The notes under the pieces are model-generated. The model was not told the origin of the DNA. It made no database searches and saw nothing but the letters and a program-made list of their open reading frames with translations. A DNA stretch of 64,000 bases from contig CAYPXZ010000019.1 in the NCBI GenBank assembly GCA_964414785.1, positions 1 to 64,000 of the forward strand, read 5' to 3'. The translations under genes and the position numbers were made by a program. Below are positions 26,313-35,902 of the stretch, in pieces. Source of the DNA: Palsa-1447 sp964414785. GTDB taxonomy: Bacteria > Verrucomicrobiota > Verrucomicrobiia > Opitutales > Opitutaceae. Numbering within the stretch: position 1 is the first letter of the stretch; every line of letters begins with the position of its first letter.

Positions 26313-28616
26313 CTATTCGGTGATCTCCACCCGGACAGGTTCACCCGCAGAGGCATCAGACGTAACCCAGGCGTAAAGAGTTCCCGGCTCCACGACATTT
26401 TTCATGTCAACGTTCCAGAATGACAGCTCGTCGCGGCCGAGCTTGAACTCGAGTGTGCGCCCCTCGCCCGGGGCAAGCTGCACACGCTGGAAGCCCTTCA
26501 GCTCCCGAACCGGCCGCGCGACGCTCGTGCCCCGCAGCCGAATATAAAGCTGCGCGGTGGCCGTTCCCGCCCTTTGACCCGTATTGCGGACCTCCGCGGT
26601 CACCAGCAGCTGCGCGCCTCCTTTGTTGACGGCGCCCGCGCTAAGGCTCGCCGCACTGGCCTTAACGCCTGAATAGCTGAACGCCGTGTAGCCTAGGCCG
26701 TAGCCAAATGGGTAGAGCGGCGTGTTCAGCTCATCGATGTAGCCGGTCACGTAATAGGGGTCCGCCTTCTTGCCCCCCAGTCCTATCGGGTCGACACGCG
26801 GTCGGCCCGTGTTCAGCCAATTGTAGTAGATCGGCACCTGCCCGACGTAGCGCGGCACCGATACCGTGAGGCGCCCGGAGATTTCCGCGTCCCCAAACAG
26901 GGCGCGCACAAGCGCAGGTCCGCCCTCAAGCCCGGGGAACCATGCCATCACGATCGCCGGAACGTTCTTGGACGCCCACTCGACGGCAAGGGGGCGCCCG
27001 CTAAAGAGGACAAGCACCACGGGTTTTCCTGCCGCGACAACAGCCTCGAGGAGCTCCTCCTGGTGGCCCGGCAGGTCGATCCTCGACCGCGCCGAGGCCT
27101 CGCCCGAGCTGTGCCCGCTCTCGCCCAACGCGAGGATTACAATATCCGAGCTCCGGGCGAGCGCCGCAGCCTCGGAAATGCCGTCCGTTTTCAAACCGGC
27201 GACGTCGATCCCTTGGGCTGTGACCAGACGCATGTGCTCCGTCGCCAGCCGCGGGGCCAGTGCTTTTGCAAAGGTCACCACATCGGTTGCGCTCCCTTGG
27301 CCCGACCACGGTCCAAGCATGTCCTCGGCGCTGTCGGCGAGCGGCCCAATCAACGCCACCGTCTTGCCGGCAGCCGGCGTGATCGGCAGCAGTGGGGATC
27401 CGCCCACCTTGCGGTTTTCAAGGAGCACGAACGACTCCTCCGCCGCACGGCGCACAAGGTCCCTGCTGCTTGGGAGCTCCGTGGGATTAATGTCCGCAGA
27501 CTCCGCGACATAGGGGTGCTCAAACAGCCCGAGGGCCATCTTGATCCTGAGTATCCTGCGGACGGCATCATCGATCCTCTCCATGGGGACCTTCCCGGAC
27601 TTTACGAGGTCGGGCAGATGCGGGAGGTACACCCCGCTCTCCATGTCCATGTCCACTCCCGCCATGAAGCTCTTCTTCGCCGCGGTCTCCTCGTCATTCG
27701 CGACGCCGTGGAGCATGATCTCGCGCACCGCAGTCCAGTCGCTGTCCACGAAACCCTGAAACCCCCACTCCCTTCTCAGGATCTCGGTCAGGGTGAACGG
27801 ATTCGCGCTTGAAGGCACGCCATTGATCGAATTGAAGGCCGACATGATCGTCCCTGCGCCTTCGTCGACGGCTGCGTGGAAGGGCGGCAGGTAGACCCCC
27901 CTTAGGGTGCGCTCGGAGATCTCGGTTGTGTTGTAGTCGCGTCCGCCCTCCGCCGCTCCATAGCCGACGAAATGCTTGGCGCAGGCGACAATCGACGAGG
28001 CGTCGTCCAGGCGGCTGCCCTGGTAGCCCCGGACGTAGGCCCGGGCGAAGGCGGAACCGAGGTACGGATCCTCGCCGGCCCCCTCCGCAATCCGGCCCCA
28101 TCTTGGGTCCCTTGCGACGTCGACCATGGGTGAGAACGTCCACCGGATCCCCTGACTGGATGCCTCCTGTGCGGCAAGGCGGGCGGTTTGCTCTACTAAT
28201 GCCGGGTCCCAACTTGCGGACAACCCAAGGGGGATGGGGAACGTGGTGCGAAATCCATGGATGACATCGAACCCAAATAGGATCGGGATGTGCAGGCGCG
28301 AGCCCTCCATCGCCTCCTTCTGGTAGGCATTGGTCTCTTTGAACGTCACCGAGTTGAAAAGGCTGCCCACCATTCCGGACTTTATCAGCGCGTCCCCGTC
28401 CGGCACCTCCCGCTGCGGACCGGTCAGCGAGCCCGACGAAAGCTGGTTAAGCTGCCCAACCTTCTCCTCCAGGGTCATCTTCGAAAGGAGCGCGTCGATC
28501 CGTGCCTCCGTCTGAGGAGAGCTAAGCGGGGTCGCCTGCGCCGCGACATAGGTAGGAAGGACCGCCAAGGCCGCGACGGTGCAAATGGCGAGTGCGATTC
28601 GGTGGGTTCGGTTCAT
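26313..28616 (-). CDS. bglX: GH3 family beta-glucosidase
   Basis: A 767-residue exported enzyme, similar to BglX-type periplasmic beta-glucosidases. The signal peptide is MNRTHRIALAICTVAALAVL, ending at AAQA. The order is TIM barrel (IPILFGFDVIHGFRTTFPIP, RWTFSPMVDVARDPRWGR), nucleophile Asp in GFVDSDW (about residue 293), alpha/beta sandwich (VALIGPLADSAEDMLGPW) and a C-terminal FnIII-like domain. The ATG at 28616 has GGGAG upstream. It is the first gene of the five-gene operon and has a LacI-type operator about 125 bases upstream. In this setting it probably splits sophorose and beta-1,2-oligosaccharides; the symbol reflects family resemblance only. Confidence 0.92.
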   Translation of the reverse strand: MNRTHRIALAICTVAALAVLPTYVAAQATPLSSPQTEARIDALLSKMTLEEKVGQLNQLSSGSLTGPQREVPDGDALIKSGMVGSLFNSVTFKETNAYQKEAMEGSRLHIPILFGFDVIHGFRTTFPIPLGLSASWDPALVEQTARLAAQEASSQGIRWTFSPMVDVARDPRWGRIAEGAGEDPYLGSAFARAYVRGYQGSRLDDASSIVACAKHFVGYGAAEGGRDYNTTEISERTLRGVYLPPFHAAVDEGAGTIMSAFNSINGVPSSANPFTLTEILRREWGFQGFVDSDWTAVREIMLHGVANDEETAAKKSFMAGVDMDMESGVYLPHLPDLVKSGKVPMERIDDAVRRILRIKMALGLFEHPYVAESADINPTELPSSRDLVRRAAEESFVLLENRKVGGSPLLPITPAAGKTVALIGPLADSAEDMLGPWSGQGSATDVVTFAKALAPRLATEHMRLVTAQGIDVAGLKTDGISEAAALARSSDIVILALGESGHSSGEASARSRIDLPGHQEELLEAVVAAGKPVVLVLFSGRPLAVEWASKNVPAIVMAWFPGLEGGPALVRALFGDAEISGRLTVSVPRYVGQVPIYYNWLNTGRPRVDPIGLGGKKADPYYVTGYIDELNTPLYPFGYGLGYTAFSYSGVKASAASLSAGAVNKGGAQLLVTAEVRNTGQRAGTATAQLYIRLRGTSVARPVRELKGFQRVQLAPGEGRTLEFKLGRDELSFWNVDMKNVVEPGTLYAWVTSDASAGEPVRVEITE

Positions 28617-28739
28617 GGGAGTGGTCTCCCTGCGGGCGTTTGGACCGATTCGTATGAAATCGACAAACACCGTGGGGAGCATGCGGGACCAGTGGCTGCT
28701 TCGGCCAAAGGGGATGGCCCCGCGCCCGAAAGTCTCCTT

Positions 28740-28755
28740 TTGACAACATTTGCAT
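28740..28755. promoter_or_regulatory. LacI-type operator between the GH3 operon and GH144 gene
   Basis: TTGACAACATTTGCAT, related to the sites at 17384, 31159 and 35647. It lies in the divergent region and could control both the GH3 operon (minus) and the GH144 gene (plus). The flanking sequence, starting TCTCCTTTTGACAAC, matches the GH89 upstream region for about 45 ungapped bases with scattered mismatches. Confidence 0.7.
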
Positions 28756-28855
28756 TGCAATCAAAAAGGACGTCTTCCGCAGTCTCATTCCCCAAAAAGA
28801 ATGAGCCCCGACGCCGGGGCGCCCTTTTCCCCTTCCCGCTCAACCCCGCCCCCAG

Positions 28856-31054
28856 ATGCGCGCCCTATTCCCACTCGCCCTATTCGCCTCCTGCGCCGCC
28901 GTCGCATCGGAACGCGGAACCTCAGAGTCCTCATACGACCGACACGTCATCTTTGACCACGCAATACCGGCAGACTCCTATTTCCGGAGCGAGGGAATCG
29001 TCACAGCGCCGAGCACGATCGACCTGGTCGATGCCAAACTGCCCCTGGATTCCGCTCACTTCCTAATTCCCCCCAACGCTCTGCGCCTTACATGGAAGTC
29101 GGCGCCCGGGGGGGACTGGAGGGCAACCCTGAAGACCCGCGCCCATTACGGCCTGCTCGATGACTTCGACGGAGACATGATCTCGTTCTGGTGCTACTCG
29201 GAAACCGGGCTGACTGCGGAACAGGCGCCATGGATTCACCTCGAGGACGCCGACACAAACGGAACCTTCACGATAAACATCCTCGATGGCCGTGGCCCCC
29301 TCCCCGCCGGCCAATGGGTTGAGCTACGCCTGCCCCTGTCCCGGTTCAAGGCGATCTATCGCAGCACTGACGACGACAAATTCGATCTGCGCCATCTGGG
29401 CGGCATCGTTTTTGAGCAAGGGTTGGACGACGGGATTAAGCACACTTTGTACATTGACGACGTTCAGGTTGGCCCGAGTTCTCCCACCGCTCTGCCTGCC
29501 GCCAAGCCGGTGGGCCTGACTGTGCAACCCGGCGAACGCCATATTGACCTGAAATGGGCCCCCGGGGGGAAACAGGCACCGCTTCGCTATAGGATCTACC
29601 GCTCCCTGGATGGGAAGAACTTCGCCCCCATCGGAATCCAGCAGGGCAATTTCAACCGCTTCACGGACTTTGTCGGAAGGCCGGACATGACAGCCTGGTA
29701 CAAGGTCAGTTCGGAGTCGCCGACCGGGGTCGAGTCGGAACTCACCGAGCCCGCAACGGGCCGAACCAGGGAATTTAGCGACGACGAGCTCCTCACAATG
29801 GCCCAGGAAGGCTGCTTCCGCTACTACTGGGACGGCGGTCACCCAAATGCAGGCATGGCTCTCGAGATTCGGCCGGGAGACGAGAACCTGGTCGCGCTCG
29901 GGGCCTCGGGTTTCGGGCTTATGGCCCTGGTCGTCGGTGCAGACCGGGGATTCGTCACCCGCGAGGAGTGCGCCGAGCGCGTGCTGAAAATCTCGCGCTT
30001 CCTCACCCATGCCGACCGGTATCACGGAGCGTGGCCCCATTTCCTCGACGGAAGGAGCGGCAAGACCGTGGCCTACTTCGGGCGCTACGACGACGGCGGG
30101 GATCTGGTCGAGACGTCGTTCCTCATGGAGGGTCTCCTCACCGCCCGGCAGTATTTTGACCGCGACAACGCAACCGAGCGAGAGATCCGCGACACCATTA
30201 CCGCGCTGTGGAAGGGCGTTGAATGGGACTGGTACCGCAGAGACCCGAAGAGCGATTTCCTCTATTGGCATTGGTCGCCCGACCACGGGTGGTATATCGG
30301 GCACCCACTCGTGGGCTGGAACGAGACCATGATCGCCTACGTGCTTGCCATCGCATCTCCCACGCATTCCGTGCCCGCCACCCTCTATAACTCGGGTTGG
30401 GAGGGGCAATCGGATCTGGCGGTGAGCTACCGACATGGCTGGAGCAGAACCACAGCGGGCGACCATTATGCCAACGGCCACGAATACTACGGCATCAGGC
30501 TCGCCGTCGGAGAGGGATCGGGAGCCAACCTCTTTTTCACCCAGTTCTCGTTTCTCGGATTCGATCCGCATGCCCTGACCGACCGATATACGAACTACTT
30601 CGAGAACAACCGGAACCTTGCGCTGATAAACCGGGCCTACTGCATCGACAATCCATTGCATTTCAAGGGCTACGGCCCGGATTGCTGGGGCCTGTCAGCC
30701 GGGATTAACTCGGGTGGTGGAATGCCCCAGCCCAACGCGGACAACGGCACAATATGCTGCTCCGCCGCCCTCGGAGAGTTTCCCTATACCCCCAAGGAAT
30801 CCATGGCGGCGCTCAAGCACTTCTACCGCGAGCTCGGAGCCAAGACATGGGGAATCTACGGCTTCCACGACGGATTCAACGAAAACCAGGATTGGTTCCA
30901 GCCCGTCTGGATGGGGCTCAATCAGGCCCAGATTGTCGTCATGATCGAGAACTACCGCACCGGCCTTGTCTGGAAGAAGTTCATGGCAAATCCCGAGATA
31001 GGTAAGGCACTCGATTCCATGGGTTCGAAATCGGGTGCTCGCGACGGCCATTAG
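28856..31054 (+). CDS. GH144 endo-beta-1,2-glucanase-like enzyme
   Basis: A 732-residue exported enzyme with a short signal peptide (MRALFPLALFASCAAVAS). Residues ~20-200 form a beta-sandwich resembling a carbohydrate-binding module (WVELRLPLSRFKAIYRS), residues ~205-290 an FnIII-like domain, and ~300-720 the glycoamylase-like catalytic domain (QEGCFRYYWDGGHPNAGMAL, ASGFGLMALVVGADRGFVTR, FLYWHWSPDHGWYIGHPLVG, YGFHDGFNENQDWF). This layout matches GH144 endo-beta-1,2-glucanases of Bacteroidetes, which release sophoro-oligosaccharides. It is divergent from GH3 and upstream of the TonB receptor. Substrate is inferred from family and from the phosphorylase nearby. Confidence 0.85.
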   Translation: MRALFPLALFASCAAVASERGTSESSYDRHVIFDHAIPADSYFRSEGIVTAPSTIDLVDAKLPLDSAHFLIPPNALRLTWKSAPGGDWRATLKTRAHYGLLDDFDGDMISFWCYSETGLTAEQAPWIHLEDADTNGTFTINILDGRGPLPAGQWVELRLPLSRFKAIYRSTDDDKFDLRHLGGIVFEQGLDDGIKHTLYIDDVQVGPSSPTALPAAKPVGLTVQPGERHIDLKWAPGGKQAPLRYRIYRSLDGKNFAPIGIQQGNFNRFTDFVGRPDMTAWYKVSSESPTGVESELTEPATGRTREFSDDELLTMAQEGCFRYYWDGGHPNAGMALEIRPGDENLVALGASGFGLMALVVGADRGFVTREECAERVLKISRFLTHADRYHGAWPHFLDGRSGKTVAYFGRYDDGGDLVETSFLMEGLLTARQYFDRDNATEREIRDTITALWKGVEWDWYRRDPKSDFLYWHWSPDHGWYIGHPLVGWNETMIAYVLAIASPTHSVPATLYNSGWEGQSDLAVSYRHGWSRTTAGDHYANGHEYYGIRLAVGEGSGANLFFTQFSFLGFDPHALTDRYTNYFENNRNLALINRAYCIDNPLHFKGYGPDCWGLSAGINSGGGMPQPNADNGTICCSAALGEFPYTPKESMAALKHFYRELGAKTWGIYGFHDGFNENQDWFQPVWMGLNQAQIVVMIENYRTGLVWKKFMANPEIGKALDSMGSKSGARDGH

Positions 31055-31088
31055 GGCTCAAACCGGCTGCAACCGGGATTGAAAACGC

Positions 31089-31104
31089 GTGCGCCGTAGC
31101 GCAC
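31089..31104 (+). terminator. Short hairpin downstream of the GH144 gene
   Basis: GTGCGC-CGTA-GCGCAC, a perfect 6-bp stem 34 bases after the GH144 stop, without a T-run directly behind it. A T-rich tract follows at 31145-31152. It could weakly separate GH144 from the TonB receptor gene. Confidence 0.3.
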
Positions 31105-31158
31105 TCGGATAGTGGCCTATTAGAGCGAAAAGGAGGGGTATCGCCTTTTTTTATTGCC

Positions 31159-31174
31159 ATGACAATGTTGTCAT
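31159..31174. promoter_or_regulatory. LacI-type operator upstream of the TonB receptor gene
   Basis: ATGACAATGTTGTCAT has perfect 7-base arms (ATGACAA/TTGTCAT) around a two-base centre. It lies about 90 bases before the receptor ATG and just after a T-rich stretch that probably holds the promoter. It is the most symmetrical of the four related sites. The candidate regulator is the LacI-family gene at 34390. Confidence 0.75.
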
Positions 31175-31263
31175 TCCATTTGTTCGACATTCCCCACCCC
31201 CGGAGCGGTCCCCATCGAGCCCCTTTTCGCTGCGGATACGCTGCCATTCGTCCCCCACTCCCA

Positions 31264-34128
31264 ATGCATACCCTACAAACAAGCAGATACGCGCTGGCCC
31301 TGATGCTGGCGCTCGGCCTCGGAAGCACCCTCAGGTCGCAGGACGCAACTCCGCCCCCAGGTGCCCCCGACAGTAGCAAAGCGGCAAGCGAGGAGCCTAT
31401 AATTCTCAACACATTCACGGTCGATACCACCACTGACGTTGGATACACCGCGGTCAATTCGCTGGCGGGCGGACGCAATAACACCCCGCTCGCAATCACC
31501 CCTTCAACCGTCACTTCGCTGACCAAGGAGTTCCTGGACGATCTCCAATTGACCAACGCGACGGACGCCCTGAAGTGGACGATGAACGCTATCCCGGCGA
31601 ATTTCGCGCCGACCATCGGAAGTGGCAACGAGTTCAACTCCTGGGCAGACAACATCCGAGGCGCGGGAGCCGGCAACCAGGGTGGCACTCCCCCTACCGT
31701 CAACTACTTCCCGATCTACGCCGTTAAGGACTTCTTCAACGTAGACCGCTATGAGCTCGATCTCGGGCCGAATTCGATCCTCTTCGGCGTCGGCAACCTT
31801 GGCGGCGTCGCGACCTCCTATACGAAGATTCCGCGCTTCGACCGGGATTTCATCGAGATGAATCTCCTCCTAAATAGCTACGGCGGCGCACGTGCGACAT
31901 TCGACGTCAACAACCGTCTCTCCATCTTCAAGAAGAACGACTTCGGGATGCGCGTTAACATCCTCGCTGACCGCGACGCGAGCTGGAGAAAGGACGACGT
32001 GACGAAGAAGGTCGGCGTCTCCCTTGCGACCACGCTCAAGGTTTCGGACAGCACCTCGGTCCGTCTGGACTTGGAGGCTTACAAGCAGATCACCCCGATG
32101 TTCGTCGAGAATCAGAACGACCAATACTCGCAATGGGACGGTCAGACCAACTCACCCACATGGGGAGCCGCCCCGGTGACCGGCAGCGGAGCCGCTGCCA
32201 ACCCGAACAGCTACAATTCAATGGCCGAATGGGGCGGTCCCGCCTCGTTCCAGCTTTGGATACCGCAGGAGCACATGCTGCAGAACTGGGGAGCAGGCTA
32301 CCGGGCATCCGGACTCGGTGATGCGCCATTCTACACGAATACCGTCATGCGTCCCTACGCCTATACGCTGCTCGGGACGAATATGGTCGTGCCCGCACTG
32401 CCCAGCAAGGACTTCACCGTTGGGCCCGAGGACGGGATCAACACGCTGAAGTACTACACGGCGACCGTCTACATCGACCAGAAGATCAGCAACAACGCTG
32501 AAATCGAGCTATCGGCCTACCGTTTCTCTGACAACGAGGACTCCAAAAACTTCGAAGCCCCGAGCAACGTGTCGATCGACATCAACAAACAGCTGCCAAA
32601 TGGCGCGACCAATCCGGAATACGGACAGCGCTACTCGGACATGTTCCTCGACCGGCAGATACAGGACCACAGCGTTAATGAGTTCCGTGGCCAGCTTAAC
32701 TACCACTTCGACACCAACGTCTTCAATATCCCGGTCAAGGAATGGCTGAGCGTCTCCGGTGGCGACGAATTCCACCTGCTGAGCACCCGCGAGTACAACG
32801 GCAGCTTCGCGAACTATCCGCTACCGTGGAATGGGAACAACTGGACCCAGGACATGATCTGGGCCCGTGAATACTGGAACGACCCGCATGTCTCCGTGAA
32901 TCTGCCCGGGATTATCAACGGCAACAACACGACCTATCAGGCGCTCCCCTTCAACTGGTTCGATCACGACCTTAGCGAACAGATCCAGTATCTCGGAGCC
33001 GTCTCCCAAACCCGCCTCTGGGACGATCGCTTGAACGTGACGCTCGGAGCCCGCCACGACGAATACAAGAGCGACATCTTCAGCGTTCGCCCGCCCCTCG
33101 GCCTGCCCTTCCCCGGAGGCCACACCTACGAGACCGACAAGGGCAACACCTACTCGGCCGGCGTCGTGGGCTTCATCACAAAGTGGCTGGCACTGACCTA
33201 CAACTTCTCGGAGAACTTCGCCCCGATTGGCGGCGGAGTGGCGCCCAGCCTGTCGGGCAGCGCGTTCGGTCCGGCCAGGGGTTCCTCCAACACGGTTGGA
33301 CTGCGCATCTCGACCGAAGACAAGAGGTACTACGTAACGGCTGGCATCTATAGGGACAAGTCGAAGGGACGGATCACAGGCGACAACATCCCGATCCAGA
33401 GTATTTGGAACGACTACTATAAGGCGGGTGGAACGGCGACCGACATCGGGCCTGCGGGCACGCTATCTGGCACTGCTCCAAACCAGGCGACGCAGTTCAA
33501 CTACGCCGACACGGAAGACATCAAGGACAACGGCTTCGAGATCAGCGGAACCGCGAATCCCACGCCAAACTGGCGCTTCCAGGCCTCCTACGCCACGCCG
33601 AAGTCGCAATCGACAAACGACCTTCCGGGATCCCGCGCCTATTTTGCATCCCACCTCTCCGAATGGCAGCAAGTCGCGAGTGGCGGAACGAAGCTTGATG
33701 GGCAGGTTGCCACGGATCTGACCAATTCGGAGCAGACGCTCTCGAACACGTCAGCGAGCCCCGACAATGCAGGTGTCGTCAAGTCAACGTTCAATGCCGT
33801 AGCGGCCTACACGTTCACCGACGGCATCGTTAAGGGCCTCACCCTCGGTGTCGGCGCCACGTCGCTCGGAGAACAGAGAATATCGACCGGAGGAACCATG
33901 TTCTCCCCCGCATACACGACCTACATCGCGTTCATTACCTATTCCACGTCCTACAACATCATGGGCGAGAAGGTGCACGTGAGGTACCAGCTGAATGTGG
34001 ACAATCTGGCCAACAACCAGAACTTGGTCTTTACCGGGTTCAACCAGGTTGGCTCCCAGACCCAGGGCTCAAATTACTACCTCATCGACCCGCGCAGGTT
34101 CACCCTCGGCGCGACGCTTCGCTATTAG
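31264..34128 (+). CDS. TonB-dependent outer-membrane receptor
   Basis: A 954-residue receptor. A signal peptide (RYALALMLALGLGSTLRSQ) is followed by a plug domain (ITPSTVTSLTKEFLDDLQLT, VDRYELDLGPNSILFGVGNLGGVATSYTK in the usual plug positions) and a large beta barrel ending in the aromatic residue of LGATLRY, as outer-membrane barrels do. It should take up a ligand with energy from TonB/ExbBD, which are not in the window. No SusD-like partner follows, which is normal for Verrucomicrobiota. The ATG at 31264 is chosen because the signal peptide starts there; the longer frame from 31159 would begin inside the operator. Cargo is probably beta-1,2-glucan or its fragments, from context. Confidence 0.92.
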   Translation: MHTLQTSRYALALMLALGLGSTLRSQDATPPPGAPDSSKAASEEPIILNTFTVDTTTDVGYTAVNSLAGGRNNTPLAITPSTVTSLTKEFLDDLQLTNATDALKWTMNAIPANFAPTIGSGNEFNSWADNIRGAGAGNQGGTPPTVNYFPIYAVKDFFNVDRYELDLGPNSILFGVGNLGGVATSYTKIPRFDRDFIEMNLLLNSYGGARATFDVNNRLSIFKKNDFGMRVNILADRDASWRKDDVTKKVGVSLATTLKVSDSTSVRLDLEAYKQITPMFVENQNDQYSQWDGQTNSPTWGAAPVTGSGAAANPNSYNSMAEWGGPASFQLWIPQEHMLQNWGAGYRASGLGDAPFYTNTVMRPYAYTLLGTNMVVPALPSKDFTVGPEDGINTLKYYTATVYIDQKISNNAEIELSAYRFSDNEDSKNFEAPSNVSIDINKQLPNGATNPEYGQRYSDMFLDRQIQDHSVNEFRGQLNYHFDTNVFNIPVKEWLSVSGGDEFHLLSTREYNGSFANYPLPWNGNNWTQDMIWAREYWNDPHVSVNLPGIINGNNTTYQALPFNWFDHDLSEQIQYLGAVSQTRLWDDRLNVTLGARHDEYKSDIFSVRPPLGLPFPGGHTYETDKGNTYSAGVVGFITKWLALTYNFSENFAPIGGGVAPSLSGSAFGPARGSSNTVGLRISTEDKRYYVTAGIYRDKSKGRITGDNIPIQSIWNDYYKAGGTATDIGPAGTLSGTAPNQATQFNYADTEDIKDNGFEISGTANPTPNWRFQASYATPKSQSTNDLPGSRAYFASHLSEWQQVASGGTKLDGQVATDLTNSEQTLSNTSASPDNAGVVKSTFNAVAAYTFTDGIVKGLTLGVGATSLGEQRISTGGTMFSPAYTTYIAFITYSTSYNIMGEKVHVRYQLNVDNLANNQNLVFTGFNQVGSQTQGSNYYLIDPRRFTLGATLRY

Positions 34129-34168
34129 TCGCTATTGAAGTCGGCGCCGCCCGGTCGGCACTGAGCGA

Positions 34169-34203
34169 AACAGCCAACGGGCCACCCCGTTGGCTGTTTT
34201 TCT
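34169..34203 (+). terminator. Rho-independent terminator after the TonB receptor gene
   Basis: AACAGCCAACGGG and CCCGTTGGCTGTT form a perfect 13-bp stem with a four-base loop (CCAC), followed by TTTTTCTTC. It lies 40 bases after the receptor stop codon and is the strongest intrinsic terminator in the window. It should insulate the LacI-type gene from receptor transcription. Confidence 0.93.
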
Positions 34204-34389
34204 TCGGCGCCCCAACTTGATCCATGCAAACGCTGAATGCCACGCCACGGGGGTTCACTCCCCTTGCATGCCCCTTATGGTCACGTATCCGAATGTATAT
34301 GAATCGATTGCCGATGCGTTTTGCACGACCATGCAATTGATTGCTTGCAGATGATCCCGTCGATTGCTGTTTTTCATCGCCCAACGTCC

Positions 34390-35469
34390 ATGCCCATATC
34401 CAACCGGTCAAAGAAGCCAAAGGACGGCATCGTCCAGATTGCAAACCGGCTTGGCGTGTCGCCGTCCACGGTGTCGAGGGCCCTCAGGCAGGAGACGGCC
34501 CATCTTGTCAGCCCGGCTCGCCGAAAAGAGATCCTGGACCTGGCCGACCACCTACGCTTCTCCCCGAATCCGGGCGCGCGCATTCTCCGCAGGGGCCTGA
34601 ACACGACACTTACGGTGGTCGTGCCGCTCGATGAGAACATCTTCTTTTCCGAGTTCTACGGGCGCTTTTTGGCGGGTTCTCTCCACGCCGCCGCGACTCG
34701 CGGCTGGGACGTGCATATCTGCACCCTGCGAAAGACCGCACGCTCCGACTTCAGGGAGGCGTTGCAGCATCTCGGCTTGAATTCCTCCGGGATCATCTAC
34801 TTCGCAGAGCCTCTTTCCGAGGCCGATGTAAACAAGCTGCAGGGATACAGGCGGCCCTTGGTTCTAACAAAGTCCGTGCTCCCGCCCCATGTGGATCCCG
34901 CCTTGACCGGAGCTCCCGTGGTCGGAATCGACAACCGAGCCGGCGCGAGATCGGCGGCCTCGCTGCTGCTGCAGCTTGGCCACAAGAAGATTGGGCTCAT
35001 CCTCGGCCCGCAGGCTTCAAGGGATGCGATCGAGCGCAAGGAGGGATACCTTGAGGCGTTGACGAAGGACGGTGCGGCCCCGAAGCCCGAATGGGTGTTC
35101 GAGGGGCCCTTCAATGCGGAGACGGGGCGCGCCGCGATGGCGGCTTTCCTTCGCTCCGCTGACAGGCCCACCGCCGTCTGCTGCGCAAACGACGAGATCG
35201 CCTTTGGCGTCATCGACGCCGTGAGGTCCGCCGGGCTCAACTGTCCCAATGACCTATCCGTGGTCGGTTTCGACGATGGCATGTGGGCGACCGCCTGCCG
35301 TCCGGCACTCACCACGGTGCGCCAACCGCTCGCCGACCTAGCGGAACGCGCGGTGAGTCTGTTGGTGGAGGCGGCGACGAGGCCCCCCTCGCCCCATGCA
35401 AGGTTTGTCGGCGATATGCCGGCGGCCCTGGTCATCAGGGATTCCACACGGGTTTTGGGTCTCCAGTAG
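34390..35469 (+). CDS. LacI-family transcriptional regulator
   Basis: A 359-residue regulator. The N-terminal helix-turn-helix is IVQIANRLGVSPSTVSRALR (about residues 14-33), followed by a hinge and a periplasmic-binding-protein-like sensor domain (VVGIDNRAGARSAASLLLQL, CCANDEIAFGVIDAVRSAG, LSVVGFDDGMW). It should bind a palindromic operator and respond to a sugar, here perhaps a sophoro-oligosaccharide or sugar phosphate. Start: the ATG at 34390 leaves a 13-residue tail before the HTH; the frame also opens upstream at 34351 and 34321. It is flanked by the TonB receptor and the GH94 phosphorylase and is the obvious candidate reader of the four operators. Confidence 0.93.
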   Translation: MPISNRSKKPKDGIVQIANRLGVSPSTVSRALRQETAHLVSPARRKEILDLADHLRFSPNPGARILRRGLNTTLTVVVPLDENIFFSEFYGRFLAGSLHAAATRGWDVHICTLRKTARSDFREALQHLGLNSSGIIYFAEPLSEADVNKLQGYRRPLVLTKSVLPPHVDPALTGAPVVGIDNRAGARSAASLLLQLGHKKIGLILGPQASRDAIERKEGYLEALTKDGAAPKPEWVFEGPFNAETGRAAMAAFLRSADRPTAVCCANDEIAFGVIDAVRSAGLNCPNDLSVVGFDDGMWATACRPALTTVRQPLADLAERAVSLLVEAATRPPSPHARFVGDMPAALVIRDSTRVLGLQ

Positions 35470-35902
35470 CGCGGGCGCCGTCCGACAACGATTGCATAGT
35501 CCGGTCGGCGCTTTGGAGGCGCCGCCCGATCATTCGGGGGTATGTCGCATCAGGCAGCTTGCAGCCGCGCTGTCAGACAACAGCTTCCCACATGTTTGAC
35601 GGCCCCAAGCCGCATTTTGCTCCTCGTCACCCTGAATTAGGTTGTCTTGCAAATGTTGTCATATATACCGTTTTCAGGGCCCGGACGCCAAACCTCCCCG
35701 CTCAAATTGGCCTTTCCCCGCGCCCGTTCGTCGATGACCCAACATCCCCTTTTTCCACCCCCCAGTAGTTGCTGGCCCGAAGTGTGCTCACGCGCTGTCG
35801 CGCCGGCTCCCTTTGCTCTCTTCGGGTTGGAACGTAGCTCCCGCAGCACGTCATCGGCTTGAGACCCCGGCCACCGTCTCCGCACCCAACGCACTGTCGA
35901 GA
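35470..35902. other. 433-base intergenic region with the phosphorylase promoter
   Basis: No supported gene; the short open frames here lack recognisable protein features. It holds a LacI-type operator (35647-35662) overlapping a candidate promoter (TTGTCT at 35642, 16-base spacer, TATACC at 35664), followed by a long leader of about 230 bases before the phosphorylase ATG. I saw no riboswitch that I can name in the leader. Confidence 0.5.
35647..35662. promoter_or_regulatory. LacI-type operator upstream of the GH94 phosphorylase
   Basis: TTGCAAATGTTGTCAT; its reverse complement ATGACAACATTTGCAA differs from the 28740 site only at the two outermost bases. It lies between a candidate -35 (TTGTCT) and -10 (TATACC), where a bound repressor would block RNA polymerase. 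Confidence 0.7.

Noticed and set aside
35571..35600. GTCAGACAACAG sequence considered as a second operator before the phosphorylase
   Set aside because: It lacks the palindromic second half of the consensus.
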